From Lepidonotus clava (taxonomy: Eukaryota; Annelida; Polychaeta; Phyllodocida; Polynoidae): a stretch of DNA of 64,000 nucleotides. Made by a program: the position numbers and the translations under genes. The DNA is taken from the NCBI GenBank assembly GCA_936440205.1, contig OW387133.1, positions 66,836,374 through 66,900,373 on the forward strand, read 5' to 3'. The notes under the pieces are model-generated. The model did not search any database, was not told the origin of the DNA, and saw only the letters and a list, made by a program, of their open reading frames with translations. Positions 49,818 to 58,900 of this stretch are shown piece after piece. Each line of letters begins with the position of its first letter. The first letter of the stretch is position 1.

Positions 49818-50096
49818 CAGAGATGCCACTCTATGAACATGAAAAATCCGGAAAACTATTGATACAGGCTTTCCGGATTTTAGGCAGGAAAATTCGGAAT
49901 TCAAGCAGGAAGACATAAATGGAACAGAACAACATATTACGTACATTCCTACATTAAAAAGAGCTTTTAGACCATACTATATGTTGTCCAAGAATACAAA
50001 TATAATGTTTTTTCCCCTAAAATTACTTATGTTTGAAAAGTGTACAGCAGTGAAAAATCCGGAAATCCGGAAAAAGAAGGAAAAGTGGCATCTCTG
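49818..50096 (+). mobile_element. MITE with CAGAGATGCCACT TIRs, complete copy
   Basis: A 279-bp element: CAGAGATGCCACT at 49818 and AGTGGCATCTCTG at 50096. Target duplication aatata at 49812-49817 and 50097-50102. Several aatccgg / ccggatt words lie near both ends. A truncated copy is at 1213-1400. Confidence 0.8.
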
Positions 50097-50249
50097 AATA
50101 TACCAATTTGACTCATTTAAGTGGGGTGGGGGGGGGGGAGCAAAATTTAGTTTTGCAAACAAAAGAACTTATGAAAAAATAGAAACAAACCAACAAATTT
50201 CACATGTCAAAACCATGCAAAGTAGTTAGATAAGTAAATGGTACTGGGT

Positions 50250-50589
50250 TGGTTGGTTATTGGTGTTTAACGCCGTATCAACATCTATGGTCATATCACG
50301 GCGAGAACAATGTTTGACAATTCTGTCTGGGATGATCGAATCTATGAGAAGGTAGAGACCTTACCCCTACACATTTACCGAGGCAGGTGTTCTTTAATGT
50401 GCAGGGTCCCATAGACAGGGCCCTACACACAACAGCCAGTGGCCCTCATAGGAGCCTTTGATAACCCAGTTGTTGCCACTGGGAGACATGCAGAGGGGCA
50501 TAGCAGTCAGCTCAGCCAAGGCCCAGAATTGAACCCCGGCCGCCCGCACAGCAGACGGACACTGTAACCACTTCACCACCCCGCACGCC
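50250..50589 (-). mobile_element. tRNA-derived SINE with 15-bp target duplication
   Basis: On the minus strand the element starts with a tRNA-like head: A-box-like GGTGGTGAAGTGG near 50580 and B-box-like GGGTTCAATTC near 50534. It ends with gcgttaaacaccaataacca and an accaa-type tail. The exact 15-bp repeat taaatggtactgggt flanks it (50235-50249, 50590-50604). The gtgtttaacgcc word resembles a dispersed repeat I recall from molluscs and related animals; this is from memory and unchecked. The tight duplication suggests a fairly recent insertion. Confidence 0.85.
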
Positions 50590-51599
50590 TAAATGGTACT
50601 GGGTGATTTGGTTGTCTCAACTAAGTTATTTTCAGTATACATGTTTACCAAATGATCATTCATTAGGGTCATTGTTTGTATAAGATAAGCAGTGTAAGCA
50701 TCAGTAAAACAACCATGCCCAAAGGGCAACATGTGCTAGATTCAATAAGGTAATTGTTTGTATAAGATAAACAGTGTAAGCATTAGTAAAACACCCATGC
50801 CCCAAGAGCTACATGTGCCAGATCAATTGCCCCCAAGGACATCATGTGCCAGATCAATTAACACACATGCCTTCCTAATTGTTGATAAACAGTCTGGGCC
50901 TTTGATCAACTGAAACCTGGAAATGCTAACATAAAAGCAGCAAGAACATTTAAATTCATTAACAAAAGAGACTCATTTATCATGCTTTGAGAAAATAGTT
51001 TGTTTCAGTATGCCAAAGTTGAAACCTACACAAGTTTCTACAAATGACAAACAAGTTTTAAGCAATGTATGTATTTCAACTTCACCTCCGAAATTGGTGA
51101 CAAATAAGGCTTTTTACTATAGGTTATAACAGGAGCAAAACAGGGAATACAGCCATTTTTACTACACTTTCTGTCTTGGGTCACTCAAGGGCTAGAAAGG
51201 GGCTCCTGGGGGATCGCCCCTTAATAAGGTAGGCTATTCGTATTCGACCACAAAGAATTCTGAAAAATTGTTTTTCTTTAATATTTCATCAAATCATTTT
51301 TCTATTTGATTTCTTCAGTTTTCGCGCACCTGGAGCCTAATTTCGCGCATTTTGGTGTCAGTTTTCGCGCATTTAAGTATATTTTAGATGTAAAACTAGT
51401 AAAATATTTAATAGAACCAAATATCATATATGGAGCATCAGAAAAAGATTATCTTTAGATAACTGCTGTGAAAAACAATTTATGATTTCTTAATAATTTG
51501 TAATATTCATATTAGATATGCTATGCTGTCCGACACAATATAAAAATAAGATGAATAGAAAACAAGAAGAAATGCGCATATTTGTGCATTTTCAATTAA

Positions 51600-51948
51600 A
51601 GGGACCCAAAACCAATATAATTGACAAAATTTTCAAAACTGAGATGAGTACAGAAATATGTTAGATGAGTTTAGTTAAGGTCAGTGGTAAAGTATAAGCT
51701 GTGAAAACTAGCTCCAACTGAAGTAGAATGCCAAAAAAGATGGTTATATTTGTATTTGTTTGTAAACAAACCCTATTTTTGCAGATCCACGTTAATTGAT
51801 TTGAGCAAGAAAAATGTGTTTTTAATGATTTATTTTCCATATTTCATGGTTTAGATTTTAACATAGGCCAGAATAAGGCTCAAGGAATGGATTTCCATGA
51901 TTATTTGAGTTTGGAAAATGTCATTGAATTTATTGGTTTTGGCTCCCT
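51600..51948 (-). mobile_element. TTAA-flanked MITE family D, copy 1
   Basis: 349 bp, starting AGGGACCCAAAACCAAT and ending ATTGGTTTTGGCTCCCT, with TTAA at both borders (51596-51599, 51949-51952). It is the inverted partner of 52385-52733, to which it is identical except for one base I could find. Confidence 0.85.
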
Positions 51949-52384
51949 TTAAGGACAAAAGTATTAATTAACTCCCCTAATTTAAAGACAAAAACGTTTG
52001 CATTGTCTGTTTTGTCAATAATATCAATATTAAATATCTTGAAATTATGTGAAAGCTCGCTTTGAAAAGTTTTTCTTTTTTTTTCTGTGAAAAATATATT
52101 TAAAAATTGGGAAATTTCAGGAAAATAATGAAAAATGCGCAAAAACTGGCAACTGCTTTAGAATCTGGCATTAGTTTTCACGCAGGGGTCTAATTTCTAA
52201 AATAATAATGAAACTTTTTGTTTCAGATGATTAAATGATCATATATAACTTTAAACTAATATCCATTATCTTTGCATTATTCAAATGATATTTTATCTTT
52301 TAAAAAAAGATTTTATGATCATTATTTCAGAAAATACTAGTTTTATAAGGATCCTGTCATATTCCTCAATGACATGGACATTAA

Positions 52385-52733
52385 AGGGAGCCAAAACCAA
52401 TAAATTCAATGACATTTTCCAAACTCAAATAATCATGGAAATCCATTCCTTGAGCCTTATTCTGGCCTATGTTAAAATCTAAACCATGAAATATGGAAAA
52501 TAAATCATTAAAAACACATTTTTCTTGCTCAAATCAATTAACGTGGATCTGCAAAAATAGGGTTTGTTTACAAACAAATACAAATATTACCATCTTTTTT
52601 GGCATTCTACTTCAGTTGGAGCTAGTTTTCACAGCTTATACTTTACCACTGACCTTAACTAAACTCATCTAACATATTTCTGTACTCATCTCAGTTTTGA
52701 AAATTTTGTCAATTATATTGGTTTTGGGTCCCT
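52385..52733 (+). mobile_element. TTAA-flanked MITE family D, copy 2 (inverted partner)
   Basis: 349 bp in the opposite orientation to 51600-51948, with TTAA at 52381-52384 and 52734-52737. The 436-bp spacer between the two copies belongs to element E. Confidence 0.85.
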
Positions 52734-54316
52734 TTAACAGAAATTTTTGGCTATAAAATACATATATATATATAAACGGAATACCTTAAAAATTTCAGAT
52801 AAATTCCATCATAACGTTTTTTGGGTCTGTGAGTGAAAAAATAGATATCTGATACAAATAGAAAAAATGCGTCCATAAAATGTGTAAAATGCGTGAAAAC
52901 TAGAGCTGCGCGAAGACTGGCTCCTCTACTCTACCAAGTACTGTGTTACCCGGAGACACGGTAGAACATGAAGACAACAGGGAAGCTTGCGACACAGTTT
53001 GAGCCAGAGCCGTACAAAGTTGTGTCAAAGCAAGGGGTTGAAGTGACAGTCCCAAAGAGGGAGTTCAGTACAAAAGGAACTCTTCTGCAGTGAAGCCTTA
53101 TGTGCCACCAGCGGAAGAACTACAGGACTATGGACAGTTTGAGACCCAAGTTATGGCAAGTCCGGTACGCACGCCAACATGGGCAGTGACCATACCACGG
53201 AGTCCGGTCCACAGGACAACACAGGCTGCGAGAGTGCTGGAGAAGTTCAAAGACTATGTGATGAATTGAATGTGAACATTGACATGATGACAAATATTAG
53301 TCTGAAAGTGTTTGACTGTATTTTGATATGTCATTGATTGCTATGTTGTTTGACAGATGTTTGCATAACATGTCATAACTTGCATTGCTTGTGTTGCAGG
53401 TTTCGCCTTAACATATTGTTTGTGTTTCAGGACTATAACATAGATCTATATTGGATATGATTGGATATGTGTGTTATTACAGTAAACGTAAAAGGTTAAA
53501 GTTGGTATAGATCTAAACTGTACGGGCACTGATAACCAAGGACTATGAACATTCTCAAAAGACTATGACAAAGCCAAAGGTCTATGAACATTCGCCGGGA
53601 AGAGGTGCCATATCTCGTCCGTGAGAATTGCCGAGAGACATAGGTTCCGGTCCCTTTTTTCTATCATTCAAGTCATTTTTAAAGAGCAATTACACAAATA
53701 TTATGCAAAATTATAAGTAACAATTTTGAATATGATGAAATATGTGAGGGCTATTTTCTATTTCGGTCCTTTTTTTGATTAAAAGATGACAATTTGATGC
53801 GATAACAAGCAACTGCTTTGCAATAGATTATAGAAGAAATAGCCTCAACGAAGCCAGACCCCTTAAATCTGTCAAAATGCAATAAATTTCCAAAATAATA
53901 TTTTAGCAATCTAGTTTTTTGCCTATCAATTAGCAGGGATAATAACTGAAATATTATATATTTTTTCAAATTTTTCCATACAATAGAATAATTTATAGAA
54001 GAGATTTAAGTAAACAGGAACCCCTTTGGCGCTATAGCCATAGGGAGTAAACGGGTCAGCGGTATCCTCGCGATTTCCGTCATCGCGCGGTGAAATTTTG
54101 GGCTCTGTTTGTTGGCTACTCAGCATTGGGGCCTATGGGGAAAATCGGAATTTTCGCAATAGTACGGAAAATTGACCTTTTGGGAAAATTTGAAGAATTG
54201 TATCGCATTCCTGGGATCAATTCCAAACTTTTTCTCATTTACTGTATGAAGATTGGAGCCTGATTTAAAAAGTTATCGCGAAATAACATGTTTTCCTCCA
54301 TAGGATCCTATGTTAA

Positions 54317-55404
54317 CCCTTTGCTGACGGCACCAAAACGGATTTTACAAATAAGCATAGGTAGTAGAATTCTCATTTTCAAAATGGCATATTCTATGTG
54401 AACATTAGAGAACAAAGTTATATATCATTATGTAACACATTATCACAGGAATTAGAAAAAAGCTTTAATTTTCAAATTTGGTTGCCATGGTAACCATGGA
54501 ATGCTGTTATGGGAGGTCAAATTTCCTGAAAAATGACTATTTTATAGCCTTATTTTCTTGAAAATTACCAAAAAGGGGAATAGATATTGATTTTATTGAA
54601 AAAAGTTGAATTATAAAGTTGTACCCCATGTCATTTTCTATCAATTGCTGCCAAATTAAACTAGATTACTGCATTCTTCGTGTGTCTCTCATAAAGTGGA
54701 TTTAAGGGACATTGTGCCCCCAAAATGATAAAATTCCCATTATCAACAGTTAATCATGACATTATATGTTATCAAATTGATCAAAAATGCAATTAGATCT
54801 TGAAAAATAATGTAAAATATTATCAAGTTCCAAACACCTGAATGTTTCTAAATATTTCATACAGTTTTGGCAATATAGGCCCATAAATTCTGAAAAGAGG
54901 TAATGAAAACCCTAATACATGCAATTTCAGTGGTGGCCATCTTGGATTTGATCCAAAATGGCTGAATTATGCCATTTTTTCAGAAAAATATGTTTGTATT
55001 ATTATGTCAGTGATCTAAAGAAAGTGAATATTTAAATCAATCTAAGAACAAAAACGTTTACATATGTTAGTGTTCTAAATGTTTAAAGACATTGACATGA
55101 AAAATAAATATATAAATATGAAAAAAAAAGTTTTTTTAAACTAAGTAAAACATTTTACTCATTACAATAATGAGGGCATTGATGATGAGATGACAAAATT
55201 GCTCATGGTGGGGCCCATCAGAGCTCCATAAAATTCACAATTGACTATTTATGACGAAAATTGTCATTCTGGTCATATGATTACATCATTTCATACAAAT
55301 GTTTCAAAAATCATTATTTTAACATCATAATTCAAGACTCTGCAGGTCAAACATTGACCATCGATCATATGTGATCGATTTCCTATGGGGCCGTCACTAA
55401 AGGG
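54317..55404. mobile_element. piggyBac-like non-autonomous element (C), TTAA duplication
   Basis: 1088 bp with ends CCCTTTGCTGACGGC and, on the other strand, CCCTTTAGTGACGGC. TTAA lies at 54313-54316 and 55405-55408. The related B copy at 59275-59639 preserves the unoccupied site (around 59354-59372: a single TTAA between cctatg and acgt on the minus strand), which directly supports a TTAA target duplication. CCCTTT termini with TTAA are characteristic of piggyBac. No transposase frame. Confidence 0.8.
54481..54494. promoter_or_regulatory. Canonical X-box (RFX site) within element C
   Basis: GTTGCCATGGTAAC is a perfect palindromic RFX X-box (GTNRCC-AT-RGYAAC). It lies 1.5 kb upstream of the start codon of the ciliary gene CFAP36. 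RFX factors drive ciliary genes in animals. That this site acts on CFAP36 is inference, and it is inside a transposon. Confidence 0.4.
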
Positions 55405-55540
55405 TTAAACGTCCACCCAAGCTCCGTTCGCGATTTCCGCGAAAATTCGCCGCGCGATGCTCTTTTTTTAGACCCGCATATGGCGTATAGGCATTATGGG
55501 CTACCTCTTCCCGGCGAATTCTATGGAGAAGAAAAGGGAA

Positions 55541-55715
55541 TGTAGTGTTCGGGGTTGTGAGACCTTAAGATTCGCCCGGGAACTTTCACCTGTATTTCTG
55601 AGCTGTAATGTGTGTTAGTTGTAATAAATATATGTTAACACAACAGTTAGGTAGGACTTCTAGACATCTATTCTTCTACACTCACTGTAGACTAACAGCC
55701 TACAGTAACGTTACA
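55541..55715 (+). repeat. 3' LTR of the gypsy fossil
   Basis: Begins TGTAGTGTTCGGGG directly after a purine-rich tract (ggagaagaaaaggga) and ends around GTAACGTTACA, with an AATAAA-like aataaatat inside. It starts with TG and ends with CA as LTRs do. It lies about 270 bp upstream of the CFAP36 start codon. The exact right border is uncertain by some 10 bp. Confidence 0.6.
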
Positions 55716-55987
55716 GGTGAGGTGAAGCTGCTCTACCTCTCTAACACGTTCTGTGTTCATAATAACGTCAACGATAAGTAATCCATTACTCAGACGTTAT
55801 CATACATGACAGATTTCAATTTGTATAACTTACAGTCCTTAACGAAGAACTTCCGACAAGACTAGACCCTCCACACCTCTACCTTTTCGTGCTCCCTTCT
55901 GTTTTGAAACTTGGTTTCTTCTATTATCGCTCGCATCTTGAACTTCCGGTCAAAAGGCCCGGATGTTGTGTACAGAAACAGTCCAAG

Positions 55988-58900
55988 ATGGCCAAGACAA
56001 GGTTTCTCGATGAACTTGTAAACTTTTTGGGAGATCCTATATTTCAAATACCGGTGCGGACATTTATGGACGAAAACTGTTTAAGTAAGTATCAGGATGG
56101 CTCATGCAATAGTTTATATTTTCTTAAATATTGCAATATCGAACCTGTGAGTCTGAGTCTCGCATTTCGTCTGTTCAGTGACACCGACAGTGTCAGTGAC
56201 ACTCAAATAACAAATGACATGTTGACAAGCGACGAGTGGCAAGACGTGAATTTTGTAATGGTGCAATATAACATTATGAAAGAAAGTTACCTTCAGGCCA
56301 ATCAGGGTTGGAAAACCTGGAAAAACCTGGAAAATGAAGGTGGTCATGGAAAGTCATGGAAAAGTCATGGAATTTAAAAATTTGACCAAGAGTCATGGAA
56401 TTTTGACCAGATATGATAAGAAAGTAGAGGTTTGTAACCATAATATTGTAAAATATTTGAACATGTATTTGAACCATAAATGTGATCGATTTTGATTACC
56501 ATAGAATCCCATTTATAAGAAAACAATTATAAGATGCACCCTAACTTTTGGCTTAGTTTTGTCCCACCAATTGGTCCCAGGAAACCCCATTTAGATCTAT
56601 AAGATTTTTCAGGTCTCAAAAGGAGGAAATAATTATTTTTTTTTTTACAAGTAAATCATTGTTTTTCCATCATCACTTTGTAGAAAAATATCAAAACATC
56701 ACAGGGTCTTGTATTCTAGACTCTCTGGTCTTAAATATTAAGCATCACTCTCAATAATACACTCATATTACAGTTTATAATATAAAATTCAGATTTTTTC
56801 AAAGATAACCCCGATTTTAAAACATACCTCTACTTTTAGGTTACACTTACAAACCCTACCCTTGTTCCGTTTATAAGACGTGTCTTATAAATGGGGTTTT
56901 ACAGTAACCAATATTTTCCTGTGTAATTGGGGGGGGGGGGAGTGAAATTCCAACACTGATCATGAATTCATTTGATATCTATCAGGCAAAAGCATCCTAA
57001 TTTTCTTAACCTTTAGACCCCACTGGAATCCTTCATAACTTGCTACATTTCCCCGGGATTTTCATGAATTTTCCAAGAAAGTTCCAGTAAATCAATGCAT
57101 ATCAGCGATTTCTCAATTCTGTCAAACGTTTTCAAGATATGATAGAGATATATGGTTTCCTGTAAAGAATGGGGAATCTGATAAGCTTTTATTTGGTATA
57201 TTGGACTTATCTGTGTGATTATTCCTCTTGAATTTGTTCTACTTAACAAAAACGTCAGAAAAACTTCAGAAAATGTCAGAATTACGGGCGGCTACAGCCG
57301 GATTGGGGAAATTACCCACGGTCGGCTACGGCCGGATTGGGGTCTAAAGGGTTAATATTAGAAGAGATAACAATTTTTACTTGCCTTACTTCCATAGGTA
57401 TTTGGATCTTTCCTGGAAAGCACTTGCACTCATTGAATTGTCACATATCTACTGGTGTGTATAGGATGGTTATACTAATTGGGTGATGGGAGGCCGTTAA
57501 TTGTATCATTTTTATAATGGTTCTAATTGTTTAAACCTTGGAAAGTCAACCTGGAAAATCGAAATTGGTCATGGAAAAGTCATGGAATCGGATTCTTCCA
57601 AGTCCGTGGGAACTCTTGCAATGATATTACGGCAGACAGCTTGCCATTTACCAATTCTTATTTATAAACCTACACTTTTCATCTGTTTCAGCTTTTGATC
57701 CCGAAGAAGGCCCATCAGATGACCATGCTAAAATACATGAAGACTACAAACAACTTGTGAGTAGTATAGAGTCGACCATGAATGATATCTACAATAAATA
57801 GCAGAGAATTACCTGTTGCCTGCGAAATACAGTATTACTTTGCACTCACAGCTCGTATTAGGGTTGTACCACATTCTCATCTAGTTTTCTTATAGGGATT
57901 TGGGCCCTAGCTTGAAACAATGTATTTTTAAGCAGTTGAATAGAGACCTAAGGTGAGTGTAAGGTTAGTCAGAGGGGTCAAACTAGTCTGCGTAATAGGT
58001 CTCTGAAACAGAGATATTCCTAGGTGTGCGAGATTGATATCGTTTTGAGGAATAATACATTTTTTAAAATGGCCACCGACATCGAGGAAATATCACCATG
58101 TAAAATGTTCCCAGAGTGCTTTTGATACCTCAAATATTTTTATGGGGATGGTGCTGCTTGAAGGTTTGTATACCGAGTAAACGAGTAGAAATCTTCTACG
58201 TCAAAACGACCGGAAGTTGGGTCCGTTAACGTCATCATTCTCGTCCGCGCACCCCCCTCGCGCACTTCTAAGCGAGTGAGCGTCACAGAAATTCGGACCC
58301 AACTTCCGGTGCCTCCCGAACAGGAGAGTTGAACCCGCATACGGAGTATAGAAACACCATATACCCATGTAAATGAAACTTACAAGATATGTGAATAGTG
58401 TATTGGTCAAGGGTTTTAAAACCTATCGCTTATATATCTAGTTATTATTGAGGCGTATGACTTCTGGACTGTCTAGTTACCTCATCGTGCTCGTCGTTTG
58501 TCATCGCCTCAATTTTGGTCTTACTAACAAGTTGAGATGGTTTCAGAAAACGTGTTTACCGATCGTGAGAACGCCGGTAACAAGATCATGTCAACCAGAC
58601 AAAACTTGTCGATATGGTTTTCATTTAATTGGAGCCTACTTGAGCAGTCGTTTCACCTTAAAACAGTGTTTCAGTATATGTACAAGAGAATTTTTTGCCG
58701 CCAAGTTGCTGCGTTTGATATTTACTGTTTAATTTGGACAATCATACGATCGTTCGGTAGACTGTAATTATCCGTTTTCGTTAGGGTTTCTCAGCAATGC
58801 TTGATACAAAAATGGGTCAGGAATGGACTAATACGCCAAAGTCTCGTACATGCGCGATTGGAGAACATGCTAAAGAGATTGTTATTCGATGAATCAATTT

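Larger units (their letters stand above)
49619..52931. mobile_element. 3.3-kb non-autonomous TIR element (element E), TA-flanked
   Basis: The ends form an exact 18-bp inverted repeat including flanking TA: TAGAGTAGAGGAGCCAGT at 49617-49634 and its complement at 52916-52933. Subterminal and internal words of the form AGTTTTCGCGCA recur (about 51318-51375, 52165-52180, 52895-52915). It sits inside the gypsy fossil and carries four younger elements (49818-50096, 50250-50589, 51600-51948, 52385-52733). TA borders are compatible with Tc1/mariner-type insertion (inference). No transposase. Confidence 0.7.
54033..55489 (+). mobile_element. Element B (TATAC...CGGGT ends) inside A, carrying C
   Basis: One end reads tatagccatagggagtaaac, the other (minus strand) tatacgccatatgcgggtc. 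The uninterrupted relative at 59275-59639 is about 365 bp and shares gaaaattccaattttc-type, cctataggatcc-like and gcgatttccgcgaaaa-type blocks in inverted order. The extra length here is the C insertion at 54317-55404. Confidence 0.65.
53590..55519 (+). mobile_element. Element A (ATTCGCCGGGAAGAGGT TIRs) with nested B and C
   Basis: The ends ATTCGCCGGGAAGAGGT and ACCTCTTCCCGGCGAAT are exact inverted repeats. Without its insert this copy is about 470 bp and matches the reverse complement of the uninterrupted copy at 61347-61810 (shared words include ttctatttc, tctgtcaaaatgcaataaat, gtaaacaggaacccctt). Insert B occupies 54033-55489. Non-coding. It lies inside the gypsy fossil upstream of the LTR. 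Confidence 0.75.
49390..55715 (+). mobile_element. Ty3/gypsy LTR-retroelement fossil (3' part), heavily interrupted
   Basis: The left part (about 49390-49618) shows an integrase C-terminal region typical of Ty3/gypsy (STGKTLAYQMFGRELRSKL). A further integrase-tail piece lies at about 52935-53280 (FEPEPYKVV). A purine-rich tract at 55525-55540 and a 175-bp LTR follow. The 5' half and 5' LTR are not in the window. The copy is clearly broken and old, with several breaks and two large later insertions (49619-52931 and 53590-55519), so its own sequence makes up only a small part of the span. Confidence 0.7.

Noticed and set aside
50520-50589. Possible tRNA gene on the minus strand
   Set aside because: It has A- and B-box-like words but no complete cloverleaf, and it is the head of a SINE with target duplications.
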